A stretch of DNA of 64,000 nucleotides from Mucilaginibacter kameinonensis (GCF_003675385.1 NZ_RCWZ01000003.1:930001-994000), one strand, 5' to 3'; shown: positions 32,930 to 42,388, counted from the first letter of the stretch. Notes: generated by a model not told the origin, from the sequence alone. Translations and numbers: made by a program.

Positions 32930-33958
32930 ATGAAAAAAATATTTACCACGCTCCTGGCATTTGGTGGCATCGCGCTGCTGATGCTGGCGTCATGTAAAAA
33001 GGATGAAACAAAGGTTGTAGCAAACGTGGGCAAAGTGGGCGCCCTATCTTCAACAACAACTTCACCGGCATTATCAAAACCAAATGCAAATAATGATGCT
33101 GTTACCTTTAGCTGGGCAGCAACTCCTGTTACGGGGTATAATGCACCAGTCACCTACACTTTACAATTGGATGTAAAGGGCGATAATTTTAAAAACACCA
33201 GGGAAGTAAGCACAGACAAGCTTACCCAAACACTTAAGGTAGGTGTGCTTAATGATATGTTAACCGCGCTGAAGTTATCTTATAACGATCCCTCGCAGGT
33301 TGAGGTACGCATTAAATCATCGGCCGCTCCAAACCTGGCAGCTACCTATTCAAATGTTATTACATTAACCGTACTGCCATACCAGGGCACAGGTTACATT
33401 TATGTACCGGGTGCTTACCAGGGATGGGATCCGGCCACTGCCGATAGTCTTATTTCGCCCAATAACGATGGCGTATATGACGGTTATATTGGTTTTCCTG
33501 CAGGCAAGCTTGAGTTTAAACTTACTCCTAAAAAGAGCTGGGATGGTGCATACGGCGACGCAGGCAGCGGAAAAATAAACACTGCCGGAGGTAACATTTC
33601 AGTACCGGCTCCAGGCTATTATGCACTGCACGCAGTTATTGACCAAAGCGATAAAACCAAAGGTACATTTACAGCTACTCCTGTATTCTGGAGCGTTATT
33701 GGTGATGCTACTCCGGGTGGCTGGAGTACCGATACCGACATGCTTTATGATGCTACTACTAAAACATGGAGCGTTACCGTTGCTTTAATTGCCGGTAAAG
33801 ACATGAAGTTTAGGTTTAACCACAACTGGGATGTAAACTTAGGTGGCACTCCTGCTACGCTTACACAAGGTGGGGGTAATTATACCATAACAACCGGCGG
33901 TACATACAAAATAGTATTGAACACCGTAGCCAATACATTCACCATTACCAAGCTTTAG
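32930..33958 (+). CDS. SusE/SusF-like outer membrane lipoprotein
   Basis: This 342-residue protein has a lipoprotein signal (LLMLASC; Cys near residue 22). Domain 1 (about 35-150) is an SusE N-terminal Ig-like domain (AVTFSWAATPVTGYNAPVTYTLQLDVKG). Two C-terminal starch-binding-like domains follow (GYIYVPGAYQGWDPATADSL and FWSVIGDATPGGWSTDTDM...MKFRFNHNWDVNLGG). Tryptophans at the GW positions could stack on sugar rings. The SusE/F type suggests an alpha-glucan or maltooligosaccharide-like substrate, but no amylase is in the window. Confidence 0.88.
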   Translation: MKKIFTTLLAFGGIALLMLASCKKDETKVVANVGKVGALSSTTTSPALSKPNANNDAVTFSWAATPVTGYNAPVTYTLQLDVKGDNFKNTREVSTDKLTQTLKVGVLNDMLTALKLSYNDPSQVEVRIKSSAAPNLAATYSNVITLTVLPYQGTGYIYVPGAYQGWDPATADSLISPNNDGVYDGYIGFPAGKLEFKLTPKKSWDGAYGDAGSGKINTAGGNISVPAPGYYALHAVIDQSDKTKGTFTATPVFWSVIGDATPGGWSTDTDMLYDATTKTWSVTVALIAGKDMKFRFNHNWDVNLGGTPATLTQGGGNYTITTGGTYKIVLNTVANTFTITKL

Positions 33959-33993
33959 GCACAAACTTCACAGTTGATTGATATATATATATG

Positions 33994-34026
33994 GCCCCGC
34001 ACGGTGAAAACCTGCGGGGCTTTTTT
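33994..34026 (+). terminator. Rho-independent terminator of the susCDE operon
   Basis: Arms GCCCCGCA (33994-34001) and TGCGGGGC (34013-34020) are followed by TTTTTT. It lies 36 bases after the susE stop. Confidence 0.88.
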
Positions 34027-34048
34027 GACCGTTGATTTTTTTGATGAA

Positions 34049-34123
34049 TGATTACGCTGATTTCGTTGATTGGGAAATTGCATCAATAAAGCGAAATACG
34101 ACTCAACGAAATCAGCGTAATCA
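34049..34123. repeat. Perfect 21-bp inverted repeat (GATTACGCTGATTTCG)
   Basis: The arm at 34049-34069 (TGATTACGCTGATTTCG...) is perfectly complementary to 34103-34123, with a 33-bp loop. The outer flanks also pair partly (GACCGTTGA / TCAGCGGTC). It sits between two terminators in a convergent region, so it is not needed as a terminator. Confidence 0.8.
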
Positions 34124-34151
34124 ACTTTTAAAGTAAAAAGTCAGCGGTCAA

Positions 34152-34183
34152 AAAAAGCGATGAGGTCATCCCCCATCGCTTTT
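34152..34183 (-). terminator. Terminator of citrate synthase
   Basis: AAAAGCGATG (34153-34162) and CATCGCTTTT (34174-34183) form a 10-bp stem followed on the minus strand by a T-run. Confidence 0.85.
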
Positions 34184-34202
34184 CTATTTAATATGATATT
34201 TT

Positions 34203-34236
34203 CCATGAACTATGATCCATCAACGATGAACCAAAT
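34203..34236. repeat. 7-bp-period array 3' of citrate synthase
   Basis: Units of the heptamer NATGAAC/CATCAAC lie directly 3' of the gltA stop (34239). The same word family occurs at 52428-52535 after trpS. Confidence 0.6.
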
Positions 34237-34238
34237 TC

Positions 34239-35525
34239 TTAACGGCTTGCTATGTCAGCATATTCCCTGTCGGTAGCGCCAACATAAATCTGGCGTGGGC
34301 GACCGATAGGTTCTTTGTTTTCTTTCATTTCTTTCCACTGGGCTATCCATCCCGGTAAACGACCAAGGGCAAACAGTACAGTGAACATATCTGTTGGGAA
34401 GCCTAACGCACGGTAAATGATGCCTGAATAAAAATCAACGTTAGGATAAAGCTTGCGCTCAACAAAGTATGGATCTTTCAAGGCAACTTCTTCCAGTTTC
34501 TTGGCTATCTCCAATACTTCATCATTGATACCCAACTTTTCTAAAATATCATCACATGCTTTTTTTATGATCTTAGCACGCGGATCAAAGTTTTTATAAA
34601 CACGATGACCAAAGCCCATTAAACGGAAAGGATCGTTTTTATCTTTCGCTTTAGCTATCCATTTATCGGTATCACCGCCGTCTTCTTTAATTTTTTCCAG
34701 CATTTCAATTACAGCCTGGTTAGCACCGCCATGCAGCGGGCCCCAAAGTGCCGAAATACCGGCAGATACTGAAGCGTAGATATTTGAATCGGATGAACCT
34801 ACAATACGTACTGTAGAAGCAGAACAGTTTTGCTCATGATCGGCATGTAAGATTAACAGCTTGTTCATGGCATCAATCACAACCGGATCGATAGTCACAT
34901 CTTCGGTACGCTGACCAAAGGTCATGTACAGGAAGTTGGTAACGTAATCGTATTTATTTTGAGGATAAATAACCGGGTGTCCTAATGATTTTTTATAGAT
35001 CCATGAAACCACGGTAGCCATTTTAGCAAGCATTTTAATAATGCTCTGGTTAAGCTCCTCGGTAGTTTGCGATGGTTTTAATGATTCAGGATAAAAAGCC
35101 GACAAAGCTGATACCAGTGATGACAACTGGCCCATTGGGTGAGATTTTGACGGGAACCCGTCAAAAAACTTCTTCATATCCTCGTGCACCAAGGTATGGC
35201 GGCTTAACTCGTACTGGAATGCTTTCAGCTGTTCGGCAGTTGGTAATTCACCATATATCAGCAAATAAGCAACTTCTATAAATGATGATTTTTCGGCCAG
35301 TTCTTCAATGGGGTAACCACGATATTTAAGAATTCCCTGTTCCCCGTCTAAAAAAGTAATGGCGCTTTTGGTAGCGCCTGTATTTTTGTACCCGATATCA
35401 AGTGTTACATAACCGGTTTGATCGCGAAGCTTAGAAATATCGATTGCCTTTTCACCTTCAGTGCCCTCAATTACAGGGAGCTCAAATGTTTTATCACCAA
35501 TTTTTAGTTGTGCTGTTTCCGCCAT
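34239..35525 (-). CDS. gltA: Citrate synthase (type II)
   Basis: From the ATG at 35525 (MAETAQLKIG) this is 428 residues; a longer frame to 35546 adds seven non-conserved residues. The enzyme condenses oxaloacetate and acetyl-CoA in the TCA cycle. Catalytic motifs are GPLHGGANQ and FGHRVYKN (the two active-site His) and PNVDFYSG (the Asp). Hexameric type II enzymes of this length are normal in Bacteroidota. A TACATTTG element on the minus strand (35544-35551) lies about 20 bp upstream. The following kinase gene is divergent. Confidence 0.95.
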   Translation of the reverse strand: MAETAQLKIGDKTFELPVIEGTEGEKAIDISKLRDQTGYVTLDIGYKNTGATKSAITFLDGEQGILKYRGYPIEELAEKSSFIEVAYLLIYGELPTAEQLKAFQYELSRHTLVHEDMKKFFDGFPSKSHPMGQLSSLVSALSAFYPESLKPSQTTEELNQSIIKMLAKMATVVSWIYKKSLGHPVIYPQNKYDYVTNFLYMTFGQRTEDVTIDPVVIDAMNKLLILHADHEQNCSASTVRIVGSSDSNIYASVSAGISALWGPLHGGANQAVIEMLEKIKEDGGDTDKWIAKAKDKNDPFRLMGFGHRVYKNFDPRAKIIKKACDDILEKLGINDEVLEIAKKLEEVALKDPYFVERKLYPNVDFYSGIIYRALGFPTDMFTVLFALGRLPGWIAQWKEMKENKEPIGRPRQIYVGATDREYADIASR

Positions 35526-35543
35526 AGAAATTTGTATCTGCAA

Positions 35544-35551
35544 CAAATGTA
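35544..35551 (-). promoter_or_regulatory. Putative -7 element (TAnnTTTG) for citrate synthase
   Basis: Minus-strand TACATTTG fits the Bacteroidota -7 consensus about 20 bp upstream of the ATG. No clear -33 TTTG at 19-21 bp was found. Confidence 0.5.
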
Positions 35552-35680
35552 AATAAATCTGCGTATTAATAACCGCTAATATAATTTACTGTTTGTAAAA
35601 ATTTCGGGCAAATTTATTATTTTAACACCTGTATTATTGTTTATAAACGTTAATAATTGATTAAAAAATTACTCCAAAAC

Positions 35681-38600
35681 ATGTCGTTAAAAGGTAACTC
35701 ATTGGTAATGATCCAAAACGAAGCTACCGTTTACCGGCTGTTGTTGATAGGTTTGTTTATTGCAAGTCCGTCTTTGCATTATCTCTGCTTCCAAAATTCT
35801 TATGATCCTTTTTGGCTTCGGGCAATAAATTGCTTTTTTTGTGCTGTAGCTTTATTTTTTTCCTTCATTAACAATGCAGCTTTTTATAAAGCAGCGATTG
35901 TAGCTACAGTATCATCCTTTCTGGTAATAAACAATTGTATTTTACTCAGCCAAAATGAGTTTGCACATGTATACCTGTTTAGCGCTATAACTACTTTCAT
36001 TGCCCTAACCCTTTTCTGCAGAAAACGCAGGGAATTTATCATTATAAGCGAGGCCAACCTTGCCGCAATTGTGATTGCCTATTTTATGGCGACAAAGCCA
36101 GTTATATCGTCCACGGTACTTGTAGTGCTCATTCTTGTTTTTACGCTAATAGCTTACGTATCATTCCTGGTGGTGATGGCATATCAATACCAGCTAAAAA
36201 AAGCGGTTGATAACGTAATGGAGCTTAATAACAACCTGATGCAAAACGACGCCGAGCTTCGGGAACATCGTAAGCATCTGCATGCGCTTATCAATTCGCT
36301 TAATGATATCATCTTTGAGTTCGATGAAACCAAGATCTGCCGTAACGTTTGGTTTAATGAACTTACCGAGCGCGTAGTAGACCCGAGAGTGGCCATAGGT
36401 AAAACACTTGATATGGTTGTAGGGCCTCAAAAAGCCCATAAGTATGATATGGCCTTAAACTATGTCATGGCAAACCGTAAACCTACGTCAGTTGAGTTTC
36501 CATCAGATTATAATAGCGGCCACTGGTTTATAGCCAACTTTACCCCTGTTTTCGATAGTGATGGTACTTACACCGGCCGGATCTCAGCCTCGGTTGTTGA
36601 CATTACCGAACAAAAAAAGTATGAGCTGGCTTTAAAGGAAAACGAAAGTTTACTACTGGAAGCCCAGGACATTGCCAAAATAGGTAACTGGTGGTATGAT
36701 CACGAAAGCAAGGAAACCCATTGGTCGGCCAATTTGAACGATTTACTTGAAATTGAGGAGATCCCGGCAGGGATGAACCGCTTTCACTACTACATATCCC
36801 TTGTTCACCCCGACGACAGAGAGAATACCTTTCAGTATCTTAATGCTATCCGCAGCACCAGTCAAAACAAGTTTGAGCATAAATTCATTACCCCTGCGGG
36901 CAACTTAAAATACATCAGGATACAACGGGGCGAAAAGGAATTAAGATCAGGCACAGGCTCGGGAACCCGTACCTTTGGTATCATCCAGGATATAACTGAA
37001 GCCCGCCTGGCCGATAAGGCCGTAAAACTAAGTCAGCTTGAACTTATGGAAGCCCAGGCCATCGCGAAGATCGGTAACTGGAAATATGACGTATCTACGG
37101 GCAACTTGAGCTGGTCGGACGAGTTGAATAATATTTATGAGCTTGGACAGGATACTTCCCTTTTTCGCAAAACATTTGTAAACCTGTTGCTTAAATACGT
37201 GCATCCTAATGATAAACAGATCATCAGGAAGCTACTGCAAAGCGATGCCAACACCATGGATTCATCGCACGAATACCGTATCATAACCCCTCGAGGCAAT
37301 TTAAAATACCTGAGCATTATTGCGGGCAAGCGCCTTTATAATGAGGACGGCAGCGTTCGTAAAATCATTGGCACGCTTCAGGATATCACCGAACGCAAGC
37401 AGGCCGAGCTCGATTTCAGAAGTGCCGAAAACAAATACAAATCTGTACTGGAAAAAATAAACATGATAGCTATTACCGTTGACGGCGACGGGACAATAAC
37501 TTTCTGTAATAAATATTTAGCCAAACTTGTTGGCTACAAACAACAAGAACTAATAGGTATGAACTGGATGGACAACTTCATACCTGATGACTTGAAAGAC
37601 TTTTTGAAGAGTTGGTTTGCCAACAACGCCATTTTACCTCATTTTATAAACCCTATCATCTGCCGGAACGGAGAACAACGGATCATCAGCTGGCAAAACA
37701 CGGTTTTTTATGATGAGAATGGCAATATTAAAGAAACAACCAGCATTGGCGAGGATATCACCGATCAGCAAAAGGCACAGCAGGAGCTGATCTGGGCCAA
37801 AGAAATGGCCGAGAAATCATCCAAGTTTAAATCGGAGTTCCTATCTATCATGAGCCATGAGATCCGTACGCCAATGAACGCGGTTATTGGTTCAACCAAC
37901 CTGCTGCTTGATCAGGATCCGCGGCCCGAACAGATGGAATACCTGAATACGCTTAAATTTTCGGGCGAAAACCTGCTGGCCATCATTAATGATATTTTAG
38001 ATTACAATAAGATAGAAGCCGGCAAGCTTGAACTGAATAATTCAAGGTTCAACATTCACCAGTTAATCCGCAAGATCAAGCAATCATTTGAATCAAGAGC
38101 TGCAGAGAAAGCCTTAACGCTTGAATTGATAGCAGATAACACTATTCCCGGAGATTTAATGGGCGATGCCATGCGCCTAAGCCAGGTGCTCAACAATCTC
38201 ATTAGTAATGCCATTAAGTTTACACATAACGGTAAAGTTACTATCCGGCTGGATAAAGATGTAACCACCGAAAACACCGTTACTATCAAATTTGCAGTTA
38301 CAGATACCGGTATCGGCATTTCGCCAGAAAGTTTTAATATTGTTTTTGATCCTTTTATGCAGGACCAACAAGTAATCAATAACGACTATGGAGGCACCGG
38401 TTTAGGTTTAGCTATCACCAAGCGACTGATAGAACTGCACAACAGCACCATTGCTGTTTCCAGCGAATTGGGCAAAGGCACCACGTTTTGTTTTGCAATA
38501 AACTTTACCATCGCGCCAGCAGTTGCGGCTCCGAAACCTGAAGTTGCACCAGCGCCTGTTACAGATAATAACCTGCAGGGTATGAACATTTTAGTTGTAG

Positions 38601-38944
38601 ACGACAATAAAATGAACCTGATGATAGCCGGTAGGTTCTTAAAACGCTGGAACGCGCAGGTGCAGGAAGCTTTAAACGGACAGATAGCCGTTGATATGGT
38701 TAACCACAACACATACGACCTGATCATTATGGATTTACAAATGCCGGTAATGAACGGATTTGAGGCCACAGCCATCATCAGGCAATCGCACCCGGATATA
38801 CCAGTCATCGCACTCACTGCCGATGCCATGCCCGAAACTTATCAGCAAGCTCTTGAAGCCGGCATGTGCGATTATCTGACAAAACCTTTTGTTCCCGAAA
38901 TATTGTACAGCAAGCTGGCAAAGCATATCAGACAATCAGCGTGA
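35681..38944 (+). CDS. Membrane PAS-rich hybrid sensor histidine kinase
   Basis: I chose the ATG at 35681 (MSLKGNS, 1087 residues); the frame could extend to a TTG at 35657, which is less likely. Order: about six hydrophobic segments (15-175), a coiled linker, four PAS domains (about 195-310, 315-440, 445-570, 585-700, each ending in D-I-T-E/D), HisKA with the phosphoacceptor H726 (SIMSHEIRTPMN), an HATPase with the N, G1 (DTGIGI) and G2 (GGTGLGL) boxes, and a receiver domain (ILVVDDNK; phosphoacceptor D1018; LTKPF). It lacks its own output domain or HPt, so it must hand phosphate to another protein. No response regulator is adjacent. It is a paralogue of the kinase at 55279-56811. Confidence 0.92.
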   Translation: MSLKGNSLVMIQNEATVYRLLLIGLFIASPSLHYLCFQNSYDPFWLRAINCFFCAVALFFSFINNAAFYKAAIVATVSSFLVINNCILLSQNEFAHVYLFSAITTFIALTLFCRKRREFIIISEANLAAIVIAYFMATKPVISSTVLVVLILVFTLIAYVSFLVVMAYQYQLKKAVDNVMELNNNLMQNDAELREHRKHLHALINSLNDIIFEFDETKICRNVWFNELTERVVDPRVAIGKTLDMVVGPQKAHKYDMALNYVMANRKPTSVEFPSDYNSGHWFIANFTPVFDSDGTYTGRISASVVDITEQKKYELALKENESLLLEAQDIAKIGNWWYDHESKETHWSANLNDLLEIEEIPAGMNRFHYYISLVHPDDRENTFQYLNAIRSTSQNKFEHKFITPAGNLKYIRIQRGEKELRSGTGSGTRTFGIIQDITEARLADKAVKLSQLELMEAQAIAKIGNWKYDVSTGNLSWSDELNNIYELGQDTSLFRKTFVNLLLKYVHPNDKQIIRKLLQSDANTMDSSHEYRIITPRGNLKYLSIIAGKRLYNEDGSVRKIIGTLQDITERKQAELDFRSAENKYKSVLEKINMIAITVDGDGTITFCNKYLAKLVGYKQQELIGMNWMDNFIPDDLKDFLKSWFANNAILPHFINPIICRNGEQRIISWQNTVFYDENGNIKETTSIGEDITDQQKAQQELIWAKEMAEKSSKFKSEFLSIMSHEIRTPMNAVIGSTNLLLDQDPRPEQMEYLNTLKFSGENLLAIINDILDYNKIEAGKLELNNSRFNIHQLIRKIKQSFESRAAEKALTLELIADNTIPGDLMGDAMRLSQVLNNLISNAIKFTHNGKVTIRLDKDVTTENTVTIKFAVTDTGIGISPESFNIVFDPFMQDQQVINNDYGGTGLGLAITKRLIELHNSTIAVSSELGKGTTFCFAINFTIAPAVAAPKPEVAPAPVTDNNLQGMNILVVDDNKMNLMIAGRFLKRWNAQVQEALNGQIAVDMVNHNTYDLIIMDLQMPVMNGFEATAIIRQSHPDIPVIALTADAMPETYQQALEAGMCDYLTKPFVPEILYSKLAKHIRQSA

Positions 38945-38990
38945 TTTCGGATTTGGGATGTTCGATTTCGGGTTTATCTATTCGATCAAC
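38944..38990. repeat. 7-bp-period array 3' of the hybrid kinase
   Basis: Units of the word GATTTCG with 7-bp period start at the stop codon and run to about 38985. Confidence 0.65.
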
Positions 38991-38995
38991 CCCAT

Positions 38996-39030
38996 CAAAA
39001 TAAAAAGCGACAGGCATCTCCTATCGCTTT
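38996..39030 (-). terminator. Terminator of the DUF3347 gene
   Basis: AAAGCGA (39004-39010) pairs with TCGCTTT (39024-39030), extended by AGG/CCT inside the loop. On the minus strand it is followed by TTATTTT. It also could act on the kinase transcript. Confidence 0.75.
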
Positions 39031-39073
39031 AAAATATCATGAAATCCTTCAATCGTGAAAATCAGGGTTCAAC

Positions 39074-39613
39074 TTAATTAATCTGCTCTTTAACCGATCC
39101 GCACTCTTTCATGTGTTCCGGAAAATATGGATTTACAATAGGCTTGGTTGATGAAAGCCAGTAACCGCCTTTGCCGCCATCGGCCATAGGGCAAAAATCC
39201 ACATAAATTGGAGCCGATTTTAGTTTAGCTCCTTTTACCAGGGCGATCACATCTTTGCTTAATACCAAAAACGCGTCGCGCTGTGCTTTAATATCGGCAG
39301 CTGTTGTTATCTGATGGGCTACGGTAGCTGTTTCGGTGCAACCTTTAATGCCTGAAAGTTTACCTTCCAGATCGGTAGCAGCAGTTTTAATTCCCGCTAC
39401 GTCCGATTTAATAAACTCATCTTTTAAAGCAATATAAGCATTCAAAACATCACTTGTGTTAGCGGTATCAGCGGCAACCTGTGTTTCAGCGGGTTTAGCA
39501 GCGTTGGTTGCGGTTGAATCTGCTTTAGTTGAGTCCTGTTGTTTGGCTGGCTGGTTACACGCGGTTGCGGCAGCCAAAGCCGCTAAAAGGCAAAATCCTT
39601 TAATTGTTTTCAT
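39074..39613 (-). CDS. DUF3347 lipoprotein (CusB/copper-associated type domain)
   Basis: This 179-residue lipoprotein has a lipobox (AAATAC; Cys near residue 19) and a low-complexity Ala/Thr/Lys/Asp linker (about 20-55). The DUF3347 domain follows: VLNAYIALKDEFIKSD, HQITTAADIKAQRDAFLVLSKDVIAL, and the C-terminal metal-site-like block YVDFCPMADGGKGGYWLSS...NPYFPEHMKECGSV with Cys, Met and His. Such domains occur in or near copper/silver efflux adaptor proteins. It overlaps no other gene and lies 7 bp downstream of the ABC permease, so the two are probably one operon. Confidence 0.82.
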   Translation of the reverse strand: MKTIKGFCLLAALAAATACNQPAKQQDSTKADSTATNAAKPAETQVAADTANTSDVLNAYIALKDEFIKSDVAGIKTAATDLEGKLSGIKGCTETATVAHQITTAADIKAQRDAFLVLSKDVIALVKGAKLKSAPIYVDFCPMADGGKGGYWLSSTKPIVNPYFPEHMKECGSVKEQIN

Positions 39614-39620
39614 ATCAATG

Positions 39621-40868
39621 TTAGTTTGTACGGATGGCTTCTACCGGATCAAGCCTTGATGCTGAATAGGCAGGGATGATACCGGCTATTACACCTATAA
39701 TAATTGAATAGCTTAAACCTCTTGAAATGTTAGCGGCATCAAGTATTACCTGTACATCTAACGCCGCCTTGACGGCAAACGTGCCGAGATATACGAAAAG
39801 CAACCCGATGATCCCCCCTACAAAACAAAGCAGTACCGACTCAATTAAGAACTGCAATAATATGAAATAGTTTTTAGCGCCTAATGATTTTTGTATGCCG
39901 ATGATATTGGTACGTTCCTTTACCGACACGAACATGATATTAGCTATCCCGAAGCCACCTACCAGGATAGAAAAACCGCCGATAATAGCACCCGCTATAT
40001 TAACAACCTTAAACAAGTCATCAAGTTGCTGGGTGATCATGGTGGTACGGTTCAACGAAAAATTATCATCCGCACCAGGCCTTAACCTCCTGATAGAACG
40101 CATCAAGCCTTTAATCTCGCTCTCAACATCATCGGTAGGAATTCCTTTCTTGCCGCGCACAATAATGGACGGCCCATATTTAGAACTTTGGATATCAATT
40201 AAGTTGCGGGCAAAGTTAAGAGGCAGTAACACCTCTTTATCTGTCGAGATACCCAGCATATCCTTACCCTGCTTTGAAAACACGCCCACAACGGTAACAT
40301 AACGTCCCATTACTTTAATCTGCTTACCAACGGCGTCACCATCAGGGAAAAGGTTTTGTGCTATATCATACCCGATGTTGGTTATAGGTGCGCCGGTTTT
40401 TGATTCCATGTCGGTAAAGTACCTGCCGCTTTCAAAATCAAAATTCCAGGTTTTGTCGTGATCTGCTGACGCAGCATCAACCTGCGCGCCTTCGACTGTG
40501 TTACTTTTATATTTGATGGTACGGTTATCGATGTTTATTTCATAAGATAAAGCTTCGGCAGTGGTGATACGGCGCGAGAGTTCGTTAAAATCACGAAGAT
40601 CAGACTCCGGCCTTTGCAGGTATTTCCACCAGGGGAAATCACTACCGCCTACCCAGGGCCATTTTTGTACGTATATACTATTGTTACCAAGTTTGTTAAC
40701 ACTGGTTTGCAGATTATTGCGCAGCGTATCAACTGCCGACTGAACAGCAATAATGGTAAATATACCAATGGTTACCCCCAGCAACGATAACAACGTACGT
40801 GTTTTGTTCTGCCGCAGGGCGTCGCCCGCAAACAAAAAACTTTCCCTTAAAAGTTTTAAAAAAAGCAT
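39621..40868 (-). CDS. ABC transporter permease, MacB/FtsX type
   Basis: This 415-residue permease has one N-terminal membrane helix (LLSLLGVTIGIFTIIAVQSA), a large periplasmic MacB-core domain (about 55-270) and three C-terminal helices (about 285-405, with GGFGIANIMFVSVKERTNIIGIQKSLGAK and the final SRLDPVEAIRTN). These type VII ABC systems work as mechanotransmitters or lipoprotein/drug exporters rather than ordinary pumps. No ATPase gene is adjacent: the matching LolD/MacB-like ATPase is at 49328-50068. The DUF3347 lipoprotein follows closely. Confidence 0.9.
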   Translation of the reverse strand: MLFLKLLRESFLFAGDALRQNKTRTLLSLLGVTIGIFTIIAVQSAVDTLRNNLQTSVNKLGNNSIYVQKWPWVGGSDFPWWKYLQRPESDLRDFNELSRRITTAEALSYEINIDNRTIKYKSNTVEGAQVDAASADHDKTWNFDFESGRYFTDMESKTGAPITNIGYDIAQNLFPDGDAVGKQIKVMGRYVTVVGVFSKQGKDMLGISTDKEVLLPLNFARNLIDIQSSKYGPSIIVRGKKGIPTDDVESEIKGLMRSIRRLRPGADDNFSLNRTTMITQQLDDLFKVVNIAGAIIGGFSILVGGFGIANIMFVSVKERTNIIGIQKSLGAKNYFILLQFLIESVLLCFVGGIIGLLFVYLGTFAVKAALDVQVILDAANISRGLSYSIIIGVIAGIIPAYSASRLDPVEAIRTN

Positions 40869-41094
40869 ATAACTTATTTTGATCTTACTTGTTAATCAAC
40901 CTTTATTGCACGGTAAAAAAGCGCCTGGAGGTAATAAAATAGCCGGTGTTATTATTCCTAAAATGTTTAACAACCTGCTGATATTTTTTAGACAACAGCG
41001 GGTGATTTAAGTTACAGTATTTTTTAATTAATATAACAGTAGTGTAATTAAAACCCTTCTTAAAAAAATCTGTTAAATTAACAAAAAAATTTCG

Positions 41095-41102
41095 TACATT
41101 TG
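41095..41102 (+). promoter_or_regulatory. Putative -7 element (TAnnTTTG) for queA
   Basis: TACATTTG lies 28 bp upstream of the queA ATG. A degenerate -33 (TGTTAA near 41071) is possible. Confidence 0.5.
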
Positions 41103-41129
41103 CGCCCTTGAAAATTCATAAAAACAAGC

Positions 41130-42179
41130 ATGAAATTATCTCAATTTAAATTTAACTTACCTGAATCCCTTATCGCCCATACACCCTCTGCCACTCGCGA
41201 TGAATCACGTTTAATGGTTTTACACAAAGATTCAGGCAAAATTGAGCATAAAATATTTAAAGACGTGCTGGATTACTTTCATGATAAGGATGTAATGATC
41301 CTTAATAACACCAAAGTTTTCCCTGCCCGTTTATATGGCAACAAAGAAAAAACTGGTGCCACTATCGAAGTATTTTTGCTTCGCGAACTGAACAAAGAAT
41401 TGCGCTTATGGGATGTACTGGTTGATCCGGCCCGTAAAATACGCGTAGGTAATAAATTATATTTCGGCGACGACGATTTGCTGATTGCAGAGGTTGTGGA
41501 TAACACTACTTCACGTGGCCGTACAATCCGTTTCCTGTTTGACGGTACCGACGAAGAATTCCGTCGTAACGTTGAAATTTTGGGCGAAACACCGCTTCCA
41601 AAATACATTAAACGTAAAGCTACTGCCGAAGATAAGGAGCGTTACCAAACCATTTTCGCTAAACACGAAGGTGCTGTTGCTGCCCCTACTGCTGGCTTAC
41701 ACTTCAGCCGTGAGCTAATGAAACGCCTTGAACTAAAAGGTGTTGATTTTGCCGAGGTTACATTACACGTTGGTTTAGGCACTTTCCGCCCGGTTGAGGT
41801 TGAGGATTTAACCAAACACAAAATGGATTCGGAGCAATTCATTATCGAGCAAAAACAAGCTGATATCGTAAACCGCGGTATTGAGCGTAAAGCGCGCATC
41901 TGTGCCGTTGGTACTACTTCAATGCGTACCATCGAATCGGCTGTATCTGCAAACAAAACCCTGAAAGCAGCTAACGACTGGACCAGCAAGTTTATATTCC
42001 CGCCATACGACTTTAGTATTGCAAACTCAATGATCACCAACTTCCACACCCCAGAGTCAACCTTGTTGATGATGATCGCGGCATTTGGTGGCTACGAAAA
42101 CGTAATGAACGCTTACGAAATAGCAGTAAAAGAAAAATACCGCTTCTACAGCTACGGCGACGCGATGCTGATCATCTAA
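41130..42179 (+). CDS. queA: S-adenosylmethionine:tRNA ribosyltransferase-isomerase
   Basis: QueA transfers and isomerises the ribosyl moiety of SAM onto preQ1-tRNA to give epoxyqueuosine. The 349-residue protein matches the family length. Conserved blocks are FNLPESLIAHTP, RDESRLMVL, MILNNTKVFPARLYG, VAAPTAGLHFSRELMKRL, EVTLHVGLGTFRPVEVED and FPPYDFSIANSMITNFHTPESTLLMMIAAFGG. The start ATG is fixed by the N-terminal MKLSQFKFNLP. It is followed by its own terminator. Confidence 0.96.
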   Translation: MKLSQFKFNLPESLIAHTPSATRDESRLMVLHKDSGKIEHKIFKDVLDYFHDKDVMILNNTKVFPARLYGNKEKTGATIEVFLLRELNKELRLWDVLVDPARKIRVGNKLYFGDDDLLIAEVVDNTTSRGRTIRFLFDGTDEEFRRNVEILGETPLPKYIKRKATAEDKERYQTIFAKHEGAVAAPTAGLHFSRELMKRLELKGVDFAEVTLHVGLGTFRPVEVEDLTKHKMDSEQFIIEQKQADIVNRGIERKARICAVGTTSMRTIESAVSANKTLKAANDWTSKFIFPPYDFSIANSMITNFHTPESTLLMMIAAFGGYENVMNAYEIAVKEKYRFYSYGDAMLII

Positions 42180-42186
42180 TATTATT

Positions 42187-42243
42187 AGATGTGAGATATA
42201 AGATTTGAGATATGAGACTACGGTTTCATATCTCATTTTTTTT
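42187..42243 (+). terminator. Terminator of queA built from a 7-bp-period repeat
   Basis: GAGATATGA (42207-42215) and TCATATCTC (42226-42234) form a perfect 9-bp stem followed by eight T. The 5' arm belongs to an array of AGATNNG heptamers (42189-42220), so this terminator stem is part of a heptamer array. Confidence 0.85.
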
Positions 42244-42270
42244 GTGGTAGTTTTGAACATGTACCATCAT

Positions 42271-42382
42271 GTCACTGCGAGGAGCTTCCGGGATTGCGCA
42301 GAGAAGCGACGAAGCAATCGCACGCGTTTCTCCCGGGCTGCCCTGTATAGTGTGCGATTGCCACGCTATCGCTCGCAATGAC
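42271..42382. repeat. REP-like element with GTCACTGCGAGG ends, copy 3
   Basis: Starts GTCACTGCGAGG and ends CTCGCAATGAC, with GAAGCAATCGCACG and GTGCGATTGCC pairing inside. The same family as 13817-13908. Confidence 0.8.
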
Positions 42383-42388
42383 ATAGTG

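Noticed and set aside
40869..41094. Possible regulatory RNA between the permease and queA
   Set aside because: The stretch is AT-rich with no conserved preQ1 riboswitch-like core that I can recognise before queA.
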